Source: an uncultured Lachnospiraceae bacterium (GTDB lineage: Bacteria; Bacillota; Clostridia; Lachnospirales; Lachnospiraceae). From it: DNA of 41,894 bases. The notes under the pieces were generated by a model, which had not been told where the DNA came from, did not search any database, and saw nothing but the letters and a program-made list of their open reading frames with translations. Of this stretch, positions 22,396 to 30,467 are shown in pieces. Within the stretch, counting starts at the first letter, position 1; every line of letters starts with the position of its first letter. The stretch spans positions 1 to 41,894 of the forward strand of contig CAJUKV010000031.1 in the NCBI GenBank assembly GCA_910587305.1. Direction: 5' to 3'. A program made the position numbers and the translations under genes.

Positions 22396-23703
22396 ATGGA
22401 AAGGAAAGAAAGAGTGAAAAGGTCAATGGTTCATCTATTGCTTTATTTAGGTGTCCTTTTTCTATGTATGTGCCCGCTAAAAGGCGCGGAAGGAGACTCG
22501 GCGCAGGCGGCGGAAAAGAGGGAGAGACGGATCAATGTGCGCTCCTGCGGTGCAGTTGGAGATGCCCGTTATCACTATCCTTTGGGAATCCGGGGAGGAA
22601 TGACGGAAAATGGGAAAAAAGACAATGAATATTGGGCCGGGCATTTCAGCAGGCTGGTAACAACGGTATACCGGGAACCGGGACAGGGGGATGAGGAGGG
22701 AATCGTTCGGTACAAGGCAGCAGACGAGGAGAAATCTGTTTTTGCCACGGATGACAGCGAGGCTTTTGAGAAAGCCATAAGGCTGGGAGGGGGAAACCTG
22801 TTTCTGCCGGAGGGCGACTATATGATAAGCCAGATAACGGCGGCGAAAATCAGGGATATCACCGGGCCGGGAAAAATCTGGCTGAAGGAATGGAAAGGAG
22901 GAGACTTGTGGTATTTGCAGACAGGAACCTCTGATTTATGCGCCTATAGCGGATATGGCTGGATTGATGCGGCGCATTTCCACGATCCGGTCTGGCGCTC
23001 CATGCATTGGACCGGTTGCCTTGCGGATGTACATGGGTGGGAAAGGTCGGAGGAGTTTTGCGGGAACTTTTCTCCGCGGGTGGAATATGCTTTTGACGAA
23101 AGCCGGGATAACATTAATTTGTGGCTTACCATTACACCGGCAGTCTCCCGGGAAGAATTTCCGGAATCCGTGACGATCTGTATCGGAAAGGACGCTTCCG
23201 CTTTTTATACGTTGGAGGGAGAAACCAGGTGGAAGAAAGCGTGTGAGGGCGGAATAGAAGGGACGATGTTTCACAGCGCATGGAACGGGGAAATGGCGGA
23301 TATGGACGCGCTTATTTGGGAAGACTGCGGCGAATGGATGGAGGTTACGGTTTTAAGAGAAGATTTTTTCCCGGATTCGGGAAAAGCCGGGGGTGCGCCC
23401 TGGCTGCTGCACTGTTGGAGTGTGAAAAATAAGAGCCTGACAGGCCATCCGGTGGAGTTTACCATGGGCTATGCAAGAGTCTGGCTTAAGGATAAGCGGA
23501 ATGACAATTGCGTTATGTGCGATATCGGGGGGGATATGCGTCCGCCCTATGGCGTTGACGGAACCAATGAATTTATGATTCATGAGGCCTATAACAGTGT
23601 AACAGATTATCTGACGAAAACCCCGAAGGAATTTTACGCTTATAATGTAACAGATGAAAAATATGATGAATATTTGGGCCGGGATTTTAGGATTACGGAG
23701 TAG
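22396..23703 (+). CDS. Secreted pectate-lyase-like (beta-helix) protein
   Basis: A 435-residue protein with a basic N-terminus and a hydrophobic signal segment (HLLLYLGVLFLCMCPL), so it should be exported. After it comes INVRSCGAVGDA and, about 70 residues on, ATDDSEAFEKAI, then GNLFLPEGDYMIS. These are the opening motifs of the pectate-lyase superfamily beta-helix found in polysaccharide lyases, glycoside hydrolases and phage tailspikes. The rest is rich in Trp and lacks an obvious lyase active-site signature. Lying inside the polysaccharide operon, it may trim, release or bind the polymer. ATG 22396 has only a weak ribosome binding site, so the start is uncertain; an internal ATG near 22426 would also keep the signal. 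Confidence 0.65.
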   Translation: MERKERVKRSMVHLLLYLGVLFLCMCPLKGAEGDSAQAAEKRERRINVRSCGAVGDARYHYPLGIRGGMTENGKKDNEYWAGHFSRLVTTVYREPGQGDEEGIVRYKAADEEKSVFATDDSEAFEKAIRLGGGNLFLPEGDYMISQITAAKIRDITGPGKIWLKEWKGGDLWYLQTGTSDLCAYSGYGWIDAAHFHDPVWRSMHWTGCLADVHGWERSEEFCGNFSPRVEYAFDESRDNINLWLTITPAVSREEFPESVTICIGKDASAFYTLEGETRWKKACEGGIEGTMFHSAWNGEMADMDALIWEDCGEWMEVTVLREDFFPDSGKAGGAPWLLHCWSVKNKSLTGHPVEFTMGYARVWLKDKRNDNCVMCDIGGDMRPPYGVDGTNEFMIHEAYNSVTDYLTKTPKEFYAYNVTDEKYDEYLGRDFRITE

Positions 23704-23723
23704 TGCGCCGGGGAGGCAGCTTT

Positions 23724-24716
23724 ATGCGGAAAGATACGATTGATTTTGTTTTAATTTGGGTAGACGGAAACGACCCGAAGTGGCAGACTATCTTCATGAA
23801 ATACAAAGAAAACGACGGTGACAAACGGCCATTGCGATTTCGCGATATGGGTACGCTGCGTTACTGGTTCCGCGGTGTGGAGAAATTTGCGCCCTGGGTC
23901 AATAAAGTCTATTTTGTGACCTGTGGACAGCGCCCCAATTGGCTGAACACGGCAAATCCCAAATTGGTGTGTGTAAGGCATGATGAATTTATTCCGGAAA
24001 AATATCTCCCCACATTTTCATCTCATACAATAGAATTTAATCTCCATAGAATACCGGGATTAAGCGAACAATTTGTGTATTTTAATGATGATATGTTTTT
24101 AATCAGGGAAACTTATCGGAAAGATTTTTTTGTGCGTGGTCTGCCCTGTGATAAAGCAGTCATGTCCTATAATATGCCTGTACAGCAGCCTCTTTTTCTG
24201 ATGCCGATTGCAAATGCAGCGCTGCTGAACAGGCACTTTCATAAAAAAACGATTATGCTGCGATACTTTGACAGATTTTTTTCCCCTAAATATGGGATGG
24301 CGGATATTTTCAAAAATATCAAACATTTCACGGGAACATATATTCCCGGATTCCATTCCGCCCACCTGCCCAATAGCTTTTCAAAATCCACTTTTGACGA
24401 GGTGTGGGCGGCGGAGCCGGAACTGTTGGATTCGGTCTGTTCCCACAGATTCAGGGCGCAATCGGATATCAATCAGTGGGCTTTGCAGGGCTGGCAGTAC
24501 TGTACAGGCCGTTTTTATCCCCGCCGATATCCGGGACAGTGCTTTTACATCAGGACAAAAGAAGATGCGGGACTTGCCGCCAAAGCCATAACGGATTCAA
24601 GATACAAAATGATTTGTCTGAATGACGAAGTTACAGAAAATTTTGAACGGGTGAAATTAGAGTTTCATAATGCGTTTGAGAAACTTCTTCCTGAAAAATC
24701 CCATTTTGAGCGATAG
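23724..24716 (+). CDS. Stealth-family sugar-phosphate transferase
   Basis: A 330-residue protein with the Stealth conserved regions: CR1 IDFVLIWVDGNDPKW, then RDMGTLRYWFRGVEKFAPW and VYFVTCGQRPNWLN, then HTIEFNLHRIPGLSE and FVYFNDDMFL (CR2), and HRFRAQSDINQWALQ further on. Stealth proteins, like CpsY-type and mammalian GNPTAB enzymes, transfer sugar-1-phosphate to make phosphodiester-linked glycans, so the polymer made here may contain sugar-phosphate linkages. ATG 23724 has GGGGAGG seven bases upstream; an earlier GTG overlapping the previous stop is less likely. It is the last gene before the second leader and promoter region. Confidence 0.88.
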   Translation: MRKDTIDFVLIWVDGNDPKWQTIFMKYKENDGDKRPLRFRDMGTLRYWFRGVEKFAPWVNKVYFVTCGQRPNWLNTANPKLVCVRHDEFIPEKYLPTFSSHTIEFNLHRIPGLSEQFVYFNDDMFLIRETYRKDFFVRGLPCDKAVMSYNMPVQQPLFLMPIANAALLNRHFHKKTIMLRYFDRFFSPKYGMADIFKNIKHFTGTYIPGFHSAHLPNSFSKSTFDEVWAAEPELLDSVCSHRFRAQSDINQWALQGWQYCTGRFYPRRYPGQCFYIRTKEDAGLAAKAITDSRYKMICLNDEVTENFERVKLEFHNAFEKLLPEKSHFER

Positions 24717-24815
24717 ACCTGGTACTACGAACTCAAATTACCTGTGCAAATATTCTGATCTGTTTTCCCGATAACGCAGGTCAACAATGCCTGGTATAGG
24801 AAAAATACGGGTAAT

Positions 24816-24965
24816 AAAATCGCGGAAATAGATTCATAAGCTGAAAGGGTGGAGAAAATCTTCATCTCGCGAAGAATCGCCATGGGCGATTCTTCTGAAA
24901 TACTTCCAAACTCTTTATCGGTGGCAGTACCGCAAGCACGGCTTGCGGTATGCGGGGGTATATGA
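24816..24965 (+). promoter_or_regulatory. Structured leader RNA B, related to leader A at 9640-9818
   Basis: Hairpins at 24871-24895 (a perfect 11-bp stem with ATG loop) and 24928-24950 (TACCGCAAGC/GCTTGCGGTA, three-base loop), the latter ending 15 bases before ATG 24966. CGCGG then GATTCA (24821-24836) and the block 24901-24928 (TACTTCCAAACT, CTTTATCGGTGGC, AGT) align with leader A; in the block, about 22 of 27 bases agree and most differences are transitions. A -10-like TAAAAT sits at 24815-24820, but no convincing -35 was found. The 24717-24815 stretch before it holds nothing else I can name. Confidence 0.55.
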
Positions 24966-26501
24966 ATGAAATTGAATGTTGTAGAGAATGCCAAAAGGAA
25001 TATGTTTTGGGGAGCGGCTAAAAAGGTCTGGCAAATAGTAATCCCCTTTGTCCTGCGCTCCGTCTTTATCCGCCAGCTTGGAATAAAGTATGTGGGGCTG
25101 GGAGGGCTTTTCTCATCCCTGCTCAGTTTCTTAAATCTGGCGGAGATGGGCATCAGTTCGGCGGTGCTGTACTTTTTATATCAGCCTGTGGCTGAAAATG
25201 ATGAAGAAACTATTCGGAAACTGCTGGGCGTCATCAAAAATGCTTATCGGTGGATCGGCTTTCTGATTTTTGGAGCCGGTCTGGCGCTGATGCCGCTTCT
25301 CCATCTGCTCATCTCCGAAGAGGTGCCTGCGGATGTCAACATCTATGTCCTTTACCTTCTGAATCTTCTGGAAACAGTTCTGTCATACTGGCTGTTTGCC
25401 GGGAAATCCACAGTGCTTGAGGTACATCAGAGAAACGATATATCTAACCGTATCTACCTGATAACATTGACCATACGATATGGGCTGCAATTTGCCATTC
25501 TGCTCCTTTTACCCAATTACTATATTTATTTAATCATCATAATCCTGACACAGGTATTGGAAAAGATATTCATAGCGTTTATCGTAGATCAAAAGTACCC
25601 CAGGTACCGGACGGCTCTGCCGGCGTCCCGGGAAATGAAAAGAAAGGTATCTCAAAAAGCCGGCAGCCTCCTTTTCCACAGAATTGGAAATGTTATTGTC
25701 AATTCGGCGGATGCATTGGTAATAACCGGCTTTTTGGGGCTCAGCATCCTGGGAAAATATCAGAATTATCTCCAGATTATGATGGCAGTTTCAGGAATAA
25801 TCGGACTGATCAACGCATCCTGTTATGCCGGAATTGGAAATACCATGGCCAGGGAGGGCATAGGTGCGGCATACCGTTCTTTTGAACATGATACATTTTT
25901 AGAATTCTGCATCAGTACGGTCTGCTGCTGCTGTTTCCTGAATCTCTACCAGCCTTTTATTGCCTTTTGGGTAGGCGCGGACATGCTTCTTGAAGATGGC
26001 GTTGTTATTCTTTTATGTCTTTACTTTTATTTTGACAGACTTATGGCGCCGGGCAATATGTTTGAGAACATTGGAGGAGTCTGGAACAAAGACAAATACC
26101 GGCCGTTTATGGAAGGATTTCTCAACCTTGGCATAAATCTTTTGCTTGTGCAATTTGCCGGCATGTATGGGATTCTTCTTTCTACCATACTCAGCAAGGC
26201 GCTTTTCAGCATGCCATGGCTCTACCATACTGTGGTAGGCGGCCTGTTTAAAAAGAACACTGCTATTCATATGAGAAAGCTGCTGCAATACACAATTTCA
26301 ACCGTATCGATCTGCGCTGCTTCGTACTTTGTATGCCGGATAGTTCCGTCTGGTAATTTCAGCTTAATAAACCTTTTTGTAAAGGCATTGGTCAGCGGAG
26401 TTGTTCCAATTTCGTTATTGTATATCCTGTACCATAGGTGCGGGGAGTGGCAATGGATGGTCTGGCATATCTCCCGTTTACTGCATCTGCGGGGAGGGTG
26501 A
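24966..26501 (+). CDS. Wzx-like oligosaccharide flippase (MOP superfamily)
   Basis: A 511-residue membrane protein with about 12-14 hydrophobic spans, matching the polysaccharide transport/MATE-like flippase superfamily. It begins with a basic, amphipathic segment and the family-like FIRQLGIKYVGLGGLFSSLL, followed by LAEMGISSAVLYFLY. It should move undecaprenyl-linked repeat units across the membrane to the Wzy-like polymerase. GGGGG lies seven bases upstream of ATG 24966. It has its own leader, related to the one before 9819, so the flippase may be co-regulated with, but separately from, the synthesis unit. An ABC exporter in the first unit is a second possible export route. Family call is sure; substrate is inferred. 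Confidence 0.9.
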   Translation: MKLNVVENAKRNMFWGAAKKVWQIVIPFVLRSVFIRQLGIKYVGLGGLFSSLLSFLNLAEMGISSAVLYFLYQPVAENDEETIRKLLGVIKNAYRWIGFLIFGAGLALMPLLHLLISEEVPADVNIYVLYLLNLLETVLSYWLFAGKSTVLEVHQRNDISNRIYLITLTIRYGLQFAILLLLPNYYIYLIIIILTQVLEKIFIAFIVDQKYPRYRTALPASREMKRKVSQKAGSLLFHRIGNVIVNSADALVITGFLGLSILGKYQNYLQIMMAVSGIIGLINASCYAGIGNTMAREGIGAAYRSFEHDTFLEFCISTVCCCCFLNLYQPFIAFWVGADMLLEDGVVILLCLYFYFDRLMAPGNMFENIGGVWNKDKYRPFMEGFLNLGINLLLVQFAGMYGILLSTILSKALFSMPWLYHTVVGGLFKKNTAIHMRKLLQYTISTVSICAASYFVCRIVPSGNFSLINLFVKALVSGVVPISLLYILYHRCGEWQWMVWHISRLLHLRGG

Positions 26502-26548
26502 AATTCATTCGGATCTGTTTTGTCTGGTTAATTCAGGTGACAAACGAC

Positions 26549-26577
26549 TTGATTTTGGCTTTTTCATAATGTATAAT
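26549..26577 (+). promoter_or_regulatory. Promoter of the HD/PRTase island
   Basis: TTGATT (26549-26554), 17-bp spacer, TATAAT (26572-26577). Transcription should start near 26584, leaving a 5' leader of about 105 bases before ATG 26689. The AT-rich composition begins in this gap. Confidence 0.75.
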
Positions 26578-26688
26578 AACACTATGCATTTTTGGAGATA
26601 CTGGGAATACAATAATAGTAGATGGCAGAATACCTTGGGCAGTAGGCGGAGGATATTCATAGCATACTACCGAGGGAAGGAAATGGAT

Positions 26689-27108
26689 ATGTTTTATAAT
26701 TCGGAAGAATCATTTGTAGACAAGTTTATTGCTTGCTTGAAAAAACTAAATGTAATTGAAATCCCGTTTGATACCCCGGCTTTTTATAACGGAATTGAGC
26801 AGATGAAATTATATTTTCAAAATATCAGGGAGGATTTAGGTGAGGCTTCTAACGAAATCTCCTTATTATTTATAAAGAATCCATTTGAAAAAAATTTTGC
26901 CCGTTTTAGAGACGCTATATCGGAGCAAAACGGATGGTATATGTCTTTTGAAAATCCTGAATATACAATCGGTATAATTAAGATAGATGATACAGATGCC
27001 GATAATATTTTAGATGAGCATGACTTAGATATCCCACAACATTATTTATATGATTTCGCTGAAGCATTTTGCACAGGTGCTAATGTCCAAATAACACCAA
27101 TAGAATAG
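26689..27108 (+). CDS. Small acidic protein of unknown family, partner of the HD/PRTase protein
   Basis: A 139-residue protein, not recognised. An open frame extends far upstream into the flippase gene, but ATG 26689 has GGGAAGG eight bases before it and lies downstream of the promoter at 26549-26577; ATG 26683 is a rival with too little spacing. The protein has no signal or membrane span. It contains a Lys-rich first helix, the segment EISLLFIKNPFEKNFARFRD, and an acidic second half (IDDTDADNILDEHDLD). The stop lies 12 bases before the next start, so the two genes form an operon and probably function together, for example as regulator, inhibitor or sensor of the HD enzyme. That is inference from position. 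Confidence 0.7.
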   Translation: MFYNSEESFVDKFIACLKKLNVIEIPFDTPAFYNGIEQMKLYFQNIREDLGEASNEISLLFIKNPFEKNFARFRDAISEQNGWYMSFENPEYTIGIIKIDDTDADNILDEHDLDIPQHYLYDFAEAFCTGANVQITPIE

Positions 27109-27120
27109 GGAGTGGATGAC

Positions 27121-29853
27121 ATGCGGATAATTGATATTTTAAATTCACCAAGTTGTCAGAATATTTTTTCAGAAATCCAAGAATTTGTAAGACTATCCTT
27201 ATCTGAATATAACAATGCCATTGAGAGAGAGGGCTTTTGTTTTTCAGATAAGGATATTTTTGATTTTGTGTGGGGAACAGTTAACTTTAATAGTTCGGAA
27301 ATTTGTGTTCTGGATTCCCCTTTGTTACAACGCTTGAGGAGAATTCACCACTTGGGATTAGCAAGCAGTGTGTATTGCAATGCTGACAGTTCTCGTTTTA
27401 GTCATACAATAGGAGTAACAGAGGTGGCGGACAGGATGGCAAGGGTCATCAAGAATCGTCTTAATATGACAACGGGAGAATATCAGGAACGTATTTATGA
27501 TATCAGGGAGATTGTAAGATTAGCAGCAATATTTCATGATGCCGGCCATATGTTTTTCAGTCATGTAAGCGAACAATATTTTGCATTTGATAAATCTTTT
27601 CCACGTTATGAAGAAGTACTTTCAGCAAAGAATTTCTTTTGTGAAAATACGTCATCCAATATTGCGCTTCATGAGTTATTTAGTGTTATGATAGTCAACT
27701 CGGAGGAAACTATGAGATTGCTCCGGCTTATTGCCCCGCACATGCAAAAATCGAAGCTTGTGCAAAAGGAACATTATGAACGGCTTGCAGAATACATTTC
27801 CTGCCTGATTATTGGCATACCTATTGACAAATATATCCTGCCATATTCAGCCATAATTAATAGTTCTATTGATGCGGACAAATTAGATTATTTATCCAGA
27901 GATTCCGCCTGTACAAAAGTACCTATAGCAGTTGATATTGCAAGAATAATACAAAAACTGGATGTGGTTAATATCAAGGAGATTGAGTACCCACTTATAT
28001 GGGATGATACAACTACGGATGCGGTACCTTTGAAAATTATGGCAATAAAAAGTTCTGCTAAAAAAGTTTTTTGGCAGCTATCGAATGCAAGATCAAATAT
28101 GTATGAGAGTGTTTATTACCATCATAAAGTGTTAACAGCAGAGTCTATGTTCCGTAAAATGCTCAAAAAACTTTATCGGATTGAAGATAAAGAAAATCAA
28201 AGCTTTACGAAAATTATGAGGTTGACAGACGATGTTTTTAATGAATATTGGTATTTTGTTTGGGTAAAGCCGGAATTAAGAGATTCAGATGATGTAAAAG
28301 AAGTATCATATTTAATAAAATGTATACATGAAAGAAATTTGTATAAAAGAGTAGCTTCATTTTCAAGAAACAGTTTTAGCGGGTCACTATCATCAATTAA
28401 AAAATTTTTTAATCAGGTGATCCAGGATGCATCTTCGGAAAAATATAAGATGTTTTGTAGTTTATTAAATGATGAATATACCAAAATATGCAATTTGTTA
28501 GGAATTGTAAATTCTGCAACCTTACCTATTGATTTTATGTTTGTCTTTTCAAAATATGATGCCATGTCGTCTATGCCCATAGAAAGCGGCGATGGATTTT
28601 GCGTCTGGTCATCTAGTTTGATGAAACAAGAAACAATGGAAGCAGGCAGGAAGTCTCAACAAGAGCAATTCTATCTTTTAACAAGTTGCAAAAATCGAAA
28701 AATCATATATTTGGCATTGGAAAAAGTTCTCACGAAATTTGGAATAGAACGTTTAGCAAGAGATTCGGCTATTTGCTCTAAAGTTCCTTACGAAGAAATG
28801 AATAAGATTCGTATGCGGCTTTTAGAGATGGGGTATTATAATGATACTTTATATTTACTCCAAGATGAAAATTTCATTCGACTATTAGATAAAAAGACAT
28901 TAAAAATAGTAGTAGATAAATACCGGAGCTTTTTAGGGGTGAATTCATGTCAAATTACAGAAGAAAGTCTGATTAGATTTCTTCGTCAGTTTTTATGGCT
29001 TGAGATGGATAAAAAGGAATTGAAACTGCTTTTAGATGGTATTCTTAAGTTACTGGCAACTGCTTATTACCTTGATAGAGATTCTTTTTCTAATGAAGTA
29101 GGAAAATTGATAGAGAAACTTTCAAGCCTTCCATACAATTACAAACATATTGTGACATTAGGCGGTTTGTTTGATAGTGCGAAACATTTACTGTATTATT
29201 TTAACGACATTAAAGGCGGGGCAAATGTAATCTTTGATGGTTCCATAGAAAGCGCATTGAATAGCATTAATGAAAATGATTGTTTATGCTTTTTTGATGA
29301 TGGAGCTTATTCGGGTAAACAGGTAATTTCTATATTCCAGGAGTTAATGGGAATTCCTGAAGAGAAGAGAACAACGAATGAGCATCATGCAGATGAGCTT
29401 TCGCAGGAAAACAAAGATAAAATTAAAAACATAAATATAGTGTTGGCATATTTATGTTTTAATAGAGAATCAGAAGTGTACATAAAAAATGAACTTAAAA
29501 AGCTTGGGATAGAGAACGTAACCGTACTTTTTGTAAAAGATTTGTCTAAAAAGGTTTTTGACCTTAATAATGCTGTCTTTTCAAGTGCGGAACAAAAGGA
29601 AATTGTTAAAAAGTGGTTAATGGAGATAGGATATGCGATTTTATTATCCTCCAAAAAACAAGCTAATGGAGAATATAAATCACGATGGAATGAAAAAAGA
29701 ATAAAGGAAGCTTCTTTAGGTTATAACGATGCCCAGCAGTTGGTTGTTTTTTCTACTAATATTCCGACATATTCTATTACGGCATTTTGGGCAAATGGAA
29801 ACTATAAAACACACAAATGGCAAGGGCTTTTTCAAAGAACAGTTAAAGACTAA
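27121..29853 (+). CDS. HD-domain phosphohydrolase fused to a phosphoribosyltransferase-like domain
   Basis: A 910-residue soluble protein. The N-terminal part is an HD domain of the dGTPase/SAMHD1 type. It has LQRLRRIHHLG, then His95 in RFSHTIGV, His139-Asp140 in FHDAGHMFFSH, and Asp251 in SIDADKLDYLSRD, giving the complete H...HD...D metal set. Residues about 300-660 are helical with no motif I can place. Near residues 676-735 lies HIVTLGGLFDSAKHLL and, after a short spacer, CLCFFDDGAYSGKQ (Asp726, Asp727, Gly732). This resembles the PRPP-binding loop of type I phosphoribosyltransferases. PRTase-like domains joined to HD domains have been proposed to belong to prokaryotic conflict systems, so nucleotide depletion or nucleotide signalling is plausible. 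ATG 27121 has GGGAG eight bases upstream; an earlier GTG is less likely. Composition is more AT-rich than either side. Confidence 0.8.
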   Translation: MRIIDILNSPSCQNIFSEIQEFVRLSLSEYNNAIEREGFCFSDKDIFDFVWGTVNFNSSEICVLDSPLLQRLRRIHHLGLASSVYCNADSSRFSHTIGVTEVADRMARVIKNRLNMTTGEYQERIYDIREIVRLAAIFHDAGHMFFSHVSEQYFAFDKSFPRYEEVLSAKNFFCENTSSNIALHELFSVMIVNSEETMRLLRLIAPHMQKSKLVQKEHYERLAEYISCLIIGIPIDKYILPYSAIINSSIDADKLDYLSRDSACTKVPIAVDIARIIQKLDVVNIKEIEYPLIWDDTTTDAVPLKIMAIKSSAKKVFWQLSNARSNMYESVYYHHKVLTAESMFRKMLKKLYRIEDKENQSFTKIMRLTDDVFNEYWYFVWVKPELRDSDDVKEVSYLIKCIHERNLYKRVASFSRNSFSGSLSSIKKFFNQVIQDASSEKYKMFCSLLNDEYTKICNLLGIVNSATLPIDFMFVFSKYDAMSSMPIESGDGFCVWSSSLMKQETMEAGRKSQQEQFYLLTSCKNRKIIYLALEKVLTKFGIERLARDSAICSKVPYEEMNKIRMRLLEMGYYNDTLYLLQDENFIRLLDKKTLKIVVDKYRSFLGVNSCQITEESLIRFLRQFLWLEMDKKELKLLLDGILKLLATAYYLDRDSFSNEVGKLIEKLSSLPYNYKHIVTLGGLFDSAKHLLYYFNDIKGGANVIFDGSIESALNSINENDCLCFFDDGAYSGKQVISIFQELMGIPEEKRTTNEHHADELSQENKDKIKNINIVLAYLCFNRESEVYIKNELKKLGIENVTVLFVKDLSKKVFDLNNAVFSSAEQKEIVKKWLMEIGYAILLSSKKQANGEYKSRWNEKRIKEASLGYNDAQQLVVFSTNIPTYSITAFWANGNYKTHKWQGLFQRTVKD

Positions 29854-29915
29854 TGGGTATTAGCTTTTCGCTTTAGTGTTTTTGCAAGTTTATCGTGAAG
29901 TTATAAGGTTTAATC

Positions 29916-29944
29916 TTGCCAGAAATCGGGCAAAGTATTATACT
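29916..29944 (+). promoter_or_regulatory. Promoter of the DUF1858 gene
   Basis: TTGCCA (29916-29921), 17-bp spacer, TATACT (29939-29944), 66 bases before ATG 30011. Confidence 0.75.
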
Positions 29945-30010
29945 GAAATGCAGGTAAAAGAAACAAAATCTGCCTGAAATAATGTTTTTTACAAAAGGAG
30001 GTTATGGCAT

Positions 30011-30202
30011 ATGGCACAGATCAGCAAAGATATGACAATTGGCGAAATTTTAAGGGTAAATCCCGAGGTTGCGCCGGTTTTGATGGAAGCGGGCATGCAC
30101 TGTCTTGGCTGTCCTTCCGCCCAGGCGGAAAGCCTTGAAGAAGCGGCTATGGTTCATGGCATGGACATCAATGATTTGATGGCTAAAATTGAAGCAATGT
30201 AA
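30011..30202 (+). CDS. DUF1858 redox-disulfide domain protein
   Basis: A 63-residue protein made of a single DUF1858 domain, related to the N-terminus of ScdA/RIC iron-sulfur repair proteins and to the domain associated with hybrid-cluster proteins. The motif GMHCLGCP places the redox or metal pair at Cys31 and Cys34, preceded by ITKDMTIGEIL-like residues and the conserved NPEVAPVLMEAG. AAAGGAGG lies nine bases before ATG 30011; an earlier ATG (30004) is out of frame. It is monocistronic, with its own promoter and terminator. The family is small and its activity is not settled; disulfide exchange or Fe-S/nitric-oxide stress handling are the usual suggestions. Confidence 0.92.
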   Translation: MAQISKDMTIGEILRVNPEVAPVLMEAGMHCLGCPSAQAESLEEAAMVHGMDINDLMAKIEAM

Positions 30203-30290
30203 ATCAAAGGCCGGGGAGTATCAAATCTGCCGTACTTTAAGTCTGACAGGGTTGCGGCAAGGTAGAACGAATTGCTTAGATTTTAAACGG

Positions 30291-30359
30291 ATATCGGTTT
30301 TCTTGGAAATGTTGTTTGTCAAAGAGGCAAAACATTTCGGAAGAAAACCGGTATTTTTT
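30291..30359 (+). terminator. Long intrinsic terminator after the DUF1858 gene
   Basis: Arms 30291-30313 and 30331-30354 pair over about 22 bases with few mismatches (core CGGTTTTCTT / AAGAAAACCG), followed by TTTTTT. It accounts for part of the 265-base gap before the kinase gene; the small open frame across it is not credible as a gene. Confidence 0.88.
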
Positions 30360-30401
30360 ATAGGAGCAATTGTAGAAAATCTTATAACCAAGGGCGGAAG
30401 G

Positions 30402-30430
30402 TTGAAATAAAAAGGTCGAAATGATAAAAT
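30402..30430 (+). promoter_or_regulatory. Promoter of the sensor kinase operon
   Basis: TTGAAA (30402-30407), 17-bp spacer, TAAAAT (30425-30430), 37 bases before ATG 30468. Confidence 0.65.
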
Positions 30431-30467
30431 TTATCCAGATAGAAAAAGGGAAACAGGTATCGGAAAC

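Noticed and set aside
26401..26688. N-terminal extension of the small island protein into the flippase gene
   Set aside because: It would precede the island promoter and has no ribosome binding site; ATG 26689 fits promoter and Shine-Dalgarno spacing.
30189..30410. A 73-residue open frame between the DUF1858 and kinase genes
   Set aside because: It overlaps the DUF1858 stop region and runs straight through the terminator stem; no ribosome binding site or protein-like pattern was seen.
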